From Desulfurococcales archaeon (GTDB lineage Archaea; Thermoproteota; Thermoprotei_A; Sulfolobales; Desulfurococcaceae), in the NCBI GenBank assembly GCA_015522345.1, contig WAML01000129.1, positions 1-6,187 of the forward strand: 6,187 bases of DNA, read 5' to 3'. This document shows, in pieces, positions 1 through 5,976 of this stretch. The position numbers and the translations under genes are program-made. Each line of letters opens with the position of its first letter. Position 1 is the stretch's first letter. The notes under the pieces are model-generated. The model saw only the letters and a list, made by a program, of their open reading frames with translations, was not told the DNA's origin and ran no database searches.

Positions 1-64
1 TCATAATACTGCGGTAATTACCAATACAGCTAATATAGAGACAACATGTATTAGAGGTTTAATT

Positions 65-1036
65 ATGATAATATGCGCTGAAGCACCTGCTAAAATGATA
101 CTTTTTGGAGAACACTTTGTTGTATTGGGAAAACCGGCTATTGTCAACGCCATAAACTTGTATGCTAGAACATGTATCTGGGAAAATGCTAGCAGCGATT
201 CTTTAATAATATACTCTAAGAATCTTGGGTACACTTATAGCTATGGCAGCAATAGTATTCCAGAGCCCCTAAAGCCTTTCCATAGAATAGTAGAATATGT
301 ACTAGAACATTATAGTTTATCTAAACCACCTAGTTTATACATTGAAATAGACTCTGAAATACCAGTTGGTGCAGGACTAGGGTCTTCTGCAGCATCAGCA
401 GTCTCATTTACTGTGGCATTACTAAAAAGTCTTGGAATAGAAGTAGAGCCTGACATTGTATCAAAGATAGCATTTGAAGCAGAGAAAATAGTGCATGGAA
501 AACCCAGTGGAATAGATAATACTATAGCTACGTATGGAGGCTTTCTATACTATAGAAAGGGTGTTATAAAGAAACTATTGATTGAATGGCCCCAAGAATA
601 CGAATTCCTAGTTGCCGATACTGGGCGTAAAAGGAATACCGGGATCGTGGTTAGAGAAGTTTTAGATAGGTATCAGAGAAGAAAGAATATAATGTCTAGA
701 ATATACGATGTTGCTGAAGAAATAGTTGAGACAGCTATAGAGTGCTTAGTTAAAAAAGATATAGATTGTTTATGCGAACTACTTAATATCAATCATGGAT
801 TGTTAGTCAGTATAGGCGTTGCAGTACCTGAAACAGAGATTATAGTACATAAAGCACTGGAGACAGGAGCTTGTGCTGCAAAAATTACTGGAGCAGGAAA
901 AGGAGGCTCAGTAATAATATTATCACATAAAAACATGGTACACAAAATAATTGATGCTATAAAGAAGCATGTTCACGCCATATATAATGTAAGGCCTGTT
1001 TTTAAAGGATATAGAGTATACTATAGAACAAAATAG
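65..1036 (+). CDS. mvk: Mevalonate kinase (GHMP kinase family)
   Basis: Cytoplasmic enzyme that phosphorylates mevalonate with ATP to 5-phosphomevalonate, a step towards the isoprenoid chains of archaeal lipids. The 323 residues match the usual archaeal length. All three GHMP motifs are visible: the N-terminal APAKMILFGEH at residues 7-17 with its Lys10, the glycine-rich ATP loop PVGAGLGSSAA at 100-110, and the C-terminal KITGAGKGGS at 273-282. The catalytic Asp is probably Asp151 in PSGIDN, followed by YGG at 157-159. The ATG at 65 is preceded by GAGGT at 54-58 with 6 bases between, and it puts the first motif at the normal distance from the N terminus. The frame stays open to the window edge upstream, but no extension is needed. 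The next gene, a GHMP-like paralogue, lies 148 bases downstream. The assignment to mevalonate kinase rather than another GHMP kinase rests on the GEH and PSGIDN motifs and is strong. Confidence 0.95.
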   Translation: MIICAEAPAKMILFGEHFVVLGKPAIVNAINLYARTCIWENASSDSLIIYSKNLGYTYSYGSNSIPEPLKPFHRIVEYVLEHYSLSKPPSLYIEIDSEIPVGAGLGSSAASAVSFTVALLKSLGIEVEPDIVSKIAFEAEKIVHGKPSGIDNTIATYGGFLYYRKGVIKKLLIEWPQEYEFLVADTGRKRNTGIVVREVLDRYQRRKNIMSRIYDVAEEIVETAIECLVKKDIDCLCELLNINHGLLVSIGVAVPETEIIVHKALETGACAAKITGAGKGGSVIILSHKNMVHKIIDAIKKHVHAIYNVRPVFKGYRVYYRTK

Positions 1037-1184
1037 TATAGTGAAGATTACAAGAGTTGCGTTAAAGCTAACACTACGCTACAAGGTATTAATATTGAGA
1101 TCTTGAGATAATTGTTCAAAGAAATCAAGTGTTTTAACATATACTAGTGAATCTAAATATATTTGTAAGAGGTGATTATATCAA
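1037..1184. other. Intergenic region between mvk and the GHMP-like gene
   Basis: This stretch holds no ORF of substance and no recognisable RNA. It contains AT-rich segments near 1135-1143 (AACATATAC) and 1153-1160 (TAAATATA) that could be TATA boxes for the next gene. The second would place transcription start after the Shine-Dalgarno sequence, so the first is more compatible. A tandem TTGAGAT pair lies at about 1095-1110. None of these is decisive. Confidence 0.4.
1169..1176 (+). promoter_or_regulatory. Strong Shine-Dalgarno site setting the GTG start at 1185
   Basis: GAGGTGAT is an eight-base perfect complement to the archaeal 16S rRNA 3' end (ATCACCTC). It ends 8 bases before the GTG at 1185. 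It fixes the start of the unusual downstream protein and argues that this gene is translated and is not debris. Confidence 0.8.
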
Positions 1185-1835
1185 GTGTGTTCTAGTAAAG
1201 TAATTACTTATAGTTGTCCAGGTATCTATGTTATTGGCCAGTATGAAGAAAATGATGTAGTAGGGTATGCATCGTTTTCTGTATTAAATTATAGACTTAC
1301 AGTGATCAAGGGGTTAGATAAATCTACTAAAGTATATGGTAGTGTGCCAGAAGTTTTTGCAGGCAAATTAGTTGAAAAAGCTTGTATAGAATTAGCTTCT
1401 AGAGAAAAAATTATAGAAGGGGCCACGCTTATTGACTTAGCTTTATTAAACTGGTTCTATGGAGGCTATATTGTATCTGCTATAGTAAATAATAGACTCG
1501 ACGTAATTGATATTGAGATAGTTAATCCAGGGGTTAAAATAGCTATAGCTGAATCTAGTTCTTCGACAATACCCCCTAAACTATCTCTTTCCCAATGGAT
1601 TATCCTAGGATACATATTTAGGACCGCCAATTGGGATTTACTAATAAGCTTCTGCAGAAATAACGGGTTTGCGAGAGGAAAGACTTGGTGCATTATCCCC
1701 GGCTGGAGAAATACATATATGATAATATATGAGGATAGCGAGTCCCTCACTAATGCTCTTGAAAAAATAAGTTATATCAATGTATACGACATAATAGTAG
1801 ATAATAATGGTTTAAGGCAAGTCATAAAAGTTTAA
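1185..1835 (+). CDS. Degenerate GHMP-kinase-like protein, function unknown
   Basis: I do not recognise a named family, but the order of motifs follows the neighbouring mevalonate kinase. Residues 11-40 (CPGIYVIGQYEENDVVG, then ASFSVLNYRLTV) resemble the GHMP N-terminal strand-loop-strand. EKIIEG and Ile-Asp84 followed by YGG at 92-94 resemble the kinase's EKIVHG, Ile-Asp151 and YGG. The segment IIPGWRNTYMIIYED at about 170-184 sits where the C-terminal KITGAGKGGS motif would be. The protein is only 216 residues against about 280-340 for the family. The glycine-rich ATP loop and its helix are absent, and the first-motif Lys is Ile14. By inference it is a catalytically dead paralogue, perhaps regulatory or structural. 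No membrane segment or signal peptide is evident. It starts at GTG with a perfect ribosome binding site. The homology is from eye alignment only and could be wrong; it could be an unrelated lineage-specific protein. Confidence 0.7.
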   Translation: MCSSKVITYSCPGIYVIGQYEENDVVGYASFSVLNYRLTVIKGLDKSTKVYGSVPEVFAGKLVEKACIELASREKIIEGATLIDLALLNWFYGGYIVSAIVNNRLDVIDIEIVNPGVKIAIAESSSSTIPPKLSLSQWIILGYIFRTANWDLLISFCRNNGFARGKTWCIIPGWRNTYMIIYEDSESLTNALEKISYINVYDIIVDNNGLRQVIKV

Positions 1836-1853
1836 TTATACGTAATGATACAG

Positions 1854-1864
1854 TAATATTTTTA
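1854..1864 (+). promoter_or_regulatory. Possible TATA box for metG, or U-tract terminator of the preceding gene
   Basis: TAATATTTTTA lies 18 bases after the stop of the GHMP-like gene and about 60 bases before the MetRS start. As a TATA box it would give transcription start near 1885 and a leader of about 38 bases that includes the Shine-Dalgarno site. Its five T residues (1859-1863) could equally end the upstream transcript. The sequence does not decide between these. Confidence 0.3.
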
Positions 1865-1922
1865 CGCGACTATTTCACCTCAGTATTAGTTAAGAATAGT
1901 AGTGTGACTAAGGTGGTATAGA

Positions 1923-3650
1923 GTGTCTGAAAAACGAAAATGGATTGTAGGAGCTGCATGGCCTTATGTAAATAGTGTTCCCCACTTAGGCAATTTAATT
2001 GGAAGTATATTGTCGGCAGACGTATTTGCTAGATATATGAGGCTCAGAGGGGACGAAGTAGTCTTCGTAAGCGGTAGTGATGAGCATGGGACTCCAATAG
2101 AGGTTGAAGCTATAAAGAAAGGTGTAAAACCCAGGGAAATGACTGATCAAGTCCATGGGTATGTTACAAAATTGTTTAAGGAATGGGGAATAAGCTTCGA
2201 TAACTACACTAGAACAGAGAGCCCTATTCACAAGGAATTTGTCCGAGACTTACTTCTTAAGGTGTATAAGAATGGCTATATATTTGAACAAATAGATATA
2301 GTCCCCTATTGTCCTCACGATAAAATATATCTTCCAGATAGATTCATTGAAGGACAATGCCCATACTGTGGTTATCCGAAAGCTAGAGGTGACCAGTGTG
2401 ATAAATGTGGTAGATTATTGCATCCAACGGAATTAATTAATCCTCGATGCGTACTCTGCGGATCTAGGCCTATATTTAAGAAGACTAAACACTGGTTCTT
2501 TGACCTGCCTAAGTTGGAGAAGAAGATACTTGAATGGGTCAGTAACAACCCGTATTTACCAGATAATGTACGTAACTTTACATTATCATGGATAGGTGAG
2601 GGTCTAAAGCCTAGGAGTATAACTAGAGATAATAAGTGGGGAATTGAAGCTCCATTTCCCGGGGCTCAAGACAAGACTATATATGTCTGGTTTGATGCCT
2701 TACTAGGTTATATAAGTGCTACAAAAGAGTATTTTGAAAAAAGAGGAGAGCCTGATAAATGGCTTAGTTTCTGGAAAAATAAGGATGCACGAGTGGTGTT
2801 CTTCATAGGTAAAGACAATATACCTTTCCACAGCGTTATATTCCCTGCTCTAGAGATCGCTAGTGGAGAAAACTATGTTCTCCCGTGGAGTATAGCTGCT
2901 ACAGAATATCTGTTATTTGAAGGAGAGAAGTTTAGTAAGAGTAGAGGTATTGGAGTATGGATTGATGAAGCACTAGAGTTAATGCCTCCTGATTACTGGA
3001 GATTTGCATTAATAAGGCTTAGGCCTGAGCAAAAAGATGCTAACTTTAGCTGGAGAGAGTTCTACAGAATTATAAATAAGGAATTATGTGATGATATAGG
3101 TAATTTCATACACAGAATATTATCCTTCATATATAAGAAATATGATGGAGAAATACCTAAATACGGTAAACTTAGCAGTGTAGATGAAGAATTTATAAGT
3201 AAAGTATTTTCTACTATAGATGAAATTGATCGGGAATTTGAGAGAGCTCGTCTAAGAATAGCTTTAGAAAAAATCCTTAGTATTGCATGGCTTGGGAATC
3301 AATATCTTAACAAGAAAGCTCCTTGGGATAAAATTAAGAGTGAACCCGAGGATGCTGCTACTACAATGTGGATAGGAGCAAATATAGTCTATATATTAAC
3401 GATACTACTAGCTCCCATAATACCTTCTAAAGCTGAAGAAATATGGAGTATACTCAATATTGATGAATCTCTATGGAAACCTGGTAGAATCACTACTTTA
3501 AAGAACATGCCCTTAAAACCAGGCCATAGAATCAATAAGCCTAAACCAGTATTTCCTAAACTACCTCCAGACTTCCTAGACAAAATACAAGAGCAGTTAG
3601 CTAAAGTAAGAAAAGCCATAGTGAATAAAAGACCAAAGGTACTTTCTTAA
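1923..3650 (+). CDS. metG: Methionyl-tRNA synthetase, archaeal type
   Basis: Cytoplasmic class I synthetase that charges tRNA-Met with methionine, using ATP. Visible signatures are HLGN at residues 21-24 (the HIGH motif), DEHGTP at 53-58, YVWFDA at 254-259, GKDN at 296-299 and KFSKS at 336-340 (the KMSKS motif). The connective insertion carries cysteine knuckles: Cys146/149 (CPYC) with Cys159/162 (CDKC), plus Cys176/179 (CVLC) and Cys130 (YCPHD). This suggests the two-zinc arrangement known in archaeal enzymes, with an altered partner on the Cys130 side. The helical anticodon-binding domain covers roughly residues 375-530. The protein stops at 575 residues, so the EMAP-II-like C-terminal tRNA-binding domain is absent; in many archaea that domain is a separate gene, not seen here. 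It starts at GTG, 6 bases after AGGTGG (1911-1916). The identification is secure. Confidence 0.97.
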   Translation: MSEKRKWIVGAAWPYVNSVPHLGNLIGSILSADVFARYMRLRGDEVVFVSGSDEHGTPIEVEAIKKGVKPREMTDQVHGYVTKLFKEWGISFDNYTRTESPIHKEFVRDLLLKVYKNGYIFEQIDIVPYCPHDKIYLPDRFIEGQCPYCGYPKARGDQCDKCGRLLHPTELINPRCVLCGSRPIFKKTKHWFFDLPKLEKKILEWVSNNPYLPDNVRNFTLSWIGEGLKPRSITRDNKWGIEAPFPGAQDKTIYVWFDALLGYISATKEYFEKRGEPDKWLSFWKNKDARVVFFIGKDNIPFHSVIFPALEIASGENYVLPWSIAATEYLLFEGEKFSKSRGIGVWIDEALELMPPDYWRFALIRLRPEQKDANFSWREFYRIINKELCDDIGNFIHRILSFIYKKYDGEIPKYGKLSSVDEEFISKVFSTIDEIDREFERARLRIALEKILSIAWLGNQYLNKKAPWDKIKSEPEDAATTMWIGANIVYILTILLAPIIPSKAEEIWSILNIDESLWKPGRITTLKNMPLKPGHRINKPKPVFPKLPPDFLDKIQEQLAKVRKAIVNKRPKVLS

Positions 3651-3791
3651 ACAAAAACTCTAGTTATAGGAATCTCTTGATTACAGATCTTAAACACTCT
3701 TTTATTATACCATATATGAGATTATCTACTGTTGTTCCTCATAGTGAACGCCGATTTTCTATAGAGTAGTTTTTATTAATTCTATTAATTA
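3651..3791. other. Non-coding stretch after metG
   Basis: All three + frames are broken by stops and I find no gene, RNA or long repeat here. T-runs at about 3700-3704 (TTTTA context) and 3770-3774 (TTTTT) could serve as archaeal U-tract terminators for metG, but no strong hairpin accompanies them. Part of this stretch may be the unrecognisable N-terminal half of the decayed gene that follows. Confidence 0.4.
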
Positions 3792-4024
3792 ATGTTATCC
3801 TTCCTATGTATACCAATAAATAAGTTGATATCTTTTATGTAAAAGATTGTCTAGACTATTTCGATGTACTCATAGTAGCTCAATGCACAATAAGGAATGT
3901 TAAACCAATAACAATTGACAAAGAAATAATGGAAGCAATAGCTAAGAAAGAGGAAATAATAAATAATTTGAAAATTCCTATAGTAAATTCTGACAATTGT
4001 TTAAGATATACCCTAGCTAGCTAA
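3792..4024 (+). pseudogene. Decayed PIN-domain (VapC-like) gene fragment
   Basis: From 3824 to the TAA at 4022-4024 one frame is open for 66 codons but has no ATG, GTG or TTG start until 3929. It still reads like protein. Its features are LDYFDVLIVA, then PITIDKEIMEAIAKKEE, resembling the second half of PIN-domain ribonucleases (the acidic residue in YDALIAA, then TxD). A second frame from ATG 3792 reads MLSFLCIPINKLISFM and stops at 3840, just where the first takes over, which suggests a frameshift at about 3824-3840. No N-terminal PIN motif can be found upstream and no antitoxin gene is adjacent. PIN proteins are commonly VapC toxins that cleave RNA. The PIN assignment is by eye. The alternative is a chance open frame in AT-rich DNA, though the residue pattern argues against it. 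Confidence 0.45.
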
Positions 4025-4077
4025 TATTGTAAACAAAATTGCCATGATGTATTATTATATAATTTTCTTTAAGAAAC

Positions 4078-5253
4078 CTAAGTAGTAGATGGCTCAAGCT
4101 CTTCAACTTCGGCTAACTGTTCTAATACGTATTTTCTTATATCGTCTATACTTGGAAGTTTTACTAATAGTTCTCCTTGTTCAATGTACTTTCTAAGCAT
4201 TGGAGTGTATCCTTCCGGCGCTTTCGCATTCAATGGGAGTATTAGATCGTTTAACCCGGGTCTTTTTCTATACAATTGTTTTGCTCCAGGCCATTTTCCT
4301 CTTTTTGATATTGGTTTCCACGAGTTTTCTTCATAAACTTCTACAATATCCATGCTGATGTCTATACTTTTAGGAAAAGCAATTGATGTGCCTACGCCAA
4401 AGGCGTCGACTAAGTCTCTTAGCTCAATAATTTCTTTTTCATCTATTCCTCCACTGACCACGATTTTTGTGTTAGTGAAGCCATGTAGGTCTAAGGTCCA
4501 TCGTACCTCCTCTACTATAGCTCTCATATTGCCTCTTCGGCTACTGGGTGTATCTAGTCTTACTCCATAGAGTTTCTCACCAAGTGCTTCAGCAGCCATT
4601 AGAGACTCTATTCTCTCGTCAAAGAATGTATCTACGAGCATTATCCTCGGCACATTCTCTTCTACAACTTCATCGAAGGCTTTCCATGCTTTAACTTGAT
4701 CACCAAATACTATTATTAGTGCATGAGGCATTGTACCTACAGGTTTTAGTCCTAGATATTTCTCGCTAGCTACTCCAGAAACAGCATCTACTCCACCAAT
4801 ATATGCTGCTCTATCAGCCATAGGGGCTATGGCTGGATGGAGAGCTCTTAATCCAAAGAATAATATAGTCTTGTCCATTGCAAGCCTTTTTATTCTAGCT
4901 GCTTTCGTCGCTATACTAGTATAGTGCCTAAGTATTCCAAGTATAGCAGTTTCATAGACAGCTATATCGTCATAGTAGCCTTCTATTATCATTAGCGGCT
5001 CTTTTGCCTTAAATAATGTCCCTTCTGGTACACTATATACTGTAACAGGCTTATTCCTAAGTAAGTAAAGAACTTCTTCTAAACCTGCGAAAACAGCCCA
5101 TTTATAATTCCTGGGTAAACTATAGGCGTGTATTTCCATCCGAACTTTCTTCTTTAAACCATATTTTTCAAGAATTCTCTTAGTACGAAGGAAATAAATG
5201 TCAGTTACAATTCCCTTAAGAATATCTTCTTCGGAAGCTACATAGAAAGGCAT
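4078..5253 (-). CDS. pncB: Nicotinate phosphoribosyltransferase
   Basis: Cytoplasmic NAD-salvage enzyme joining nicotinate and phosphoribosyl pyrophosphate to give nicotinate mononucleotide, usually coupled to ATP hydrolysis. With the start I chose it has 391 residues, like the compact archaeal form. Motifs numbered from that Met are: TDIYF at 17-21; a substrate-binding stretch with Arg136 and His139-Pro140 (LRALHPA); GTMPH at 173-177, whose His177 fits the phosphorylated histidine; GVRLDTPSSRRG around 230-241; VSGGIDE near 266-272; and FGVGTSI near 285-291, which belongs to the phosphate-binding end of the barrel. GTG at 5262 would add three residues, but GGAG at 5265-5262 overlaps it and is well spaced for ATG 5253. 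An in-frame stop at 5272-5274 rules out longer forms. It lies downstream of yjbQ on the same strand after a gap of about 105 bases, so cotranscription is possible but not shown. Confidence 0.95.
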   Translation of the reverse strand: MPFYVASEEDILKGIVTDIYFLRTKRILEKYGLKKKVRMEIHAYSLPRNYKWAVFAGLEEVLYLLRNKPVTVYSVPEGTLFKAKEPLMIIEGYYDDIAVYETAILGILRHYTSIATKAARIKRLAMDKTILFFGLRALHPAIAPMADRAAYIGGVDAVSGVASEKYLGLKPVGTMPHALIIVFGDQVKAWKAFDEVVEENVPRIMLVDTFFDERIESLMAAEALGEKLYGVRLDTPSSRRGNMRAIVEEVRWTLDLHGFTNTKIVVSGGIDEKEIIELRDLVDAFGVGTSIAFPKSIDISMDIVEVYEENSWKPISKRGKWPGAKQLYRKRPGLNDLILPLNAKAPEGYTPMLRKYIEQGELLVKLPSIDDIRKYVLEQLAEVEELEPSTT

Positions 5254-5261
5254 AGGACTCA

Positions 5262-5265
5262 CTCC
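5262..5265 (-). promoter_or_regulatory. Shine-Dalgarno site deciding the pncB start
   Basis: Read on the minus strand, GGAGTGAG begins at 5265 and the core GGAG is 8 bases before ATG 5253. A GTG in the same frame begins at 5262, inside this site, so it would have no ribosome binding site of its own. This favours the ATG start. Confidence 0.6.
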
Positions 5266-5292
5266 ATTATTTTAGATATTTCTTCTTTTACG

Positions 5293-5321
5293 TATGATAT
5301 ATTGTATAGAGAATAAAAAGG
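5293..5321 (-). promoter_or_regulatory. AT-rich candidate promoter region for pncB and/or yjbQ terminator
   Basis: On the minus strand this region reads CCTTTTTATTC (5321-5311), then CAATATATC (from about 5303). Either could be a TATA element, giving starts near 5290 or 5273 and short leaders that contain the pncB Shine-Dalgarno site. The T5 run is also a plausible U-tract terminator for yjbQ, which ends at 5359. The roles cannot be separated from sequence. Confidence 0.35.
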
Positions 5322-5358
5322 TGATTTCTGGTTAGCTATTAACTATTATATAAGATTT

Positions 5359-5772
5359 CTACTCACCAAGGACTTCAACTAATACTCTTCTCCTATACCT
5401 AGGTCCATCCATTTCTACTAAGAATATATTCTGCCAAGTACCTCTAACCAGTCTCCCGTCTCGTACTGGAAATATTCTTTCAGCGCCAAATAATGCTGAA
5501 CCTATGTGTGCATGAGCATTATCGTCTATTAAATTATGTTTCCAACTCCTCTCTGGCTGAGTAAATTCCTTAACTTTAGTAATCATATCGTTTATAAGGC
5601 CGTCTTCGTGCTCATTAGCAATTATTGCTGCAGTAGCGTGTGGGGCAAATACTAGACATATACCGTTTCTAATACCGCTCTTTTCAACAGCTTTTTCAAC
5701 TTCATAGGTAATATCTATTAATTCAAACTTTTTGTGTGTAGATAAAGTTATTTCATGGAAATATATTTTCAC
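5359..5772 (-). CDS. yjbQ: YjbQ / UPF0047 family protein
   Basis: Small soluble protein of 137 residues, the normal length for the family. Conserved elements are clear: PHATAA from residue 44 with Glu54 (the H-T...E pattern), His79, Asp84, NAHAH at 85-89, GTWQ at 111-114 and DGPR at 122-125. The histidines and acidic residues probably form the family's metal-binding site. The E. coli member shows weak thiamine-phosphate synthase activity when overproduced, so databases often call it a secondary thiamine-phosphate synthase, but its physiological role is unsettled and no thiamine gene is nearby. It starts at GTG, 6 bases after GAGGT (5783-5779). The next gene downstream is pncB; both concern vitamin-derived cofactors, which may be coincidence. 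Family assignment is secure, function is not. Confidence 0.93.
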   Translation of the reverse strand: MKIYFHEITLSTHKKFELIDITYEVEKAVEKSGIRNGICLVFAPHATAAIIANEHEDGLINDMITKVKEFTQPERSWKHNLIDDNAHAHIGSALFGAERIFPVRDGRLVRGTWQNIFLVEMDGPRYRRRVLVEVLGE

Positions 5773-5807
5773 TACTCTACCTCACCCACCATTTCATATA
5801 TTATCTG

Positions 5808-5840
5808 TTTATAAATATAGTAGTGAGAGTTTTTTATAAA
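5808..5840 (-). promoter_or_regulatory. Candidate archaeal TATA boxes for yjbQ
   Basis: Two TATA-like octamers (TTTATAAA) read on the minus strand, at 5815-5808 and 5840-5833. The nearer would place transcription start at about 5786 and give a 14-15 base leader that just includes the GAGGT ribosome binding site. The farther would give a leader of about 39 bases. Both fit the crenarchaeal box A consensus; no convincing BRE separates them. Confidence 0.5.
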
Positions 5841-5877
5841 CAACTAGAGTACCATAATAGCTTAATAATTTATTGAG

Positions 5878-5899
5878 TAGACAAAACATATTTTGTCTA
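5878..5899. repeat. Perfect 9-4-9 inverted repeat
   Basis: TAGACAAAA (5878-5886), spacer CATA, TTTTGTCTA (5891-5899). All nine pairs match. It lies in the divergent intergenic region, 106 bases upstream of the yjbQ start and about 20 bases before the C/D sRNA. Its centre, ACATATTTT, is in the position expected for a TATA box of that RNA. It could be an operator for a dimeric regulator; a terminator is less likely because no T-run follows. Confidence 0.55.
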
Positions 5900-5915
5900 A
5901 ACTCTAACTATTCTA

Positions 5916-5976
5916 CATAGATGATGTATGTTACTTAAGCCTGAAATGTGATGAAACTCCCATGGGCTGATCTATG
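5916..5976 (+). ncRNA. Archaeal box C/D guide sRNA
   Basis: All four boxes occur in order with canonical spacing: C box ATGATGT (5921-5927, six of seven to RTGATGA, core TGATG intact), 13-base guide, D' box CTGA (5941-5944), 3-base gap, C' box GTGATGA (5948-5954, perfect), 12-base guide, D box CTGA (5967-5970). The flanks CATAG (5916-5920) and CTATG (5972-5976) are complementary and close the kink-turn. Such RNAs assemble with L7Ae, Nop5 and fibrillarin to direct 2'-O-methylation of rRNA or tRNA. By the N+5 rule the D' guide would target the A of GCUUAAGUAACAU pairing with T5936, and the D guide the U of CCCAUGGGAGUU pairing with A5962. I could not place either target confidently. The RNA's 3' stem includes the ATG of the next gene. 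It is too regular to be chance in my view, but expression is unproven. Confidence 0.82.

Noticed and set aside
1..64. In-frame upstream extension of mevalonate kinase to the window edge, or tail of a preceding gene
   Set aside because: ATG 65 has a good ribosome binding site and the standard N terminus. The other frames stop at 4-6 and 15-17, so any preceding gene's tail is too short to identify.
1..234. Open frame on the minus strand across the mvk 5' end
   Set aside because: It lies opposite the conserved motifs of mevalonate kinase, has no ribosome binding site and no family-like composition.
1037..1111. In-frame readthrough continuation after the mvk stop (24 codons)
   Set aside because: The mevalonate kinase is already full length, and the continuation has no family-like features.
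1466..1750. Minus-strand open frame inside the GHMP-like gene
   Set aside because: The sense strand has the better ribosome binding site and the motif pattern; the antisense translation has neither.
2077..2083. GTGATGA C-box-like sequence in metG
   Set aside because: It encodes the conserved SDEH motif, and the nearest CTGA is about 58 bases away, too far for a C/D sRNA.
4013..4020. CTAGCTAG palindrome
   Set aside because: Eight bases, isolated, and inside the remnant reading frame; no reason to assign function.
3994..4041. Imperfect inverted repeat CAATTGTTTA / TAAACAAAATTG between the PIN remnant and pncB
   Set aside because: There is a two-base bulge, a 26-base loop and AT-only pairing for the most part; it is expected by chance in AT-rich DNA.
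4352..4570. Plus-strand open frame inside pncB
   Set aside because: It is antisense to the conserved barrel motifs of nicotinate phosphoribosyltransferase and has a low-complexity Ser/Leu-rich translation.
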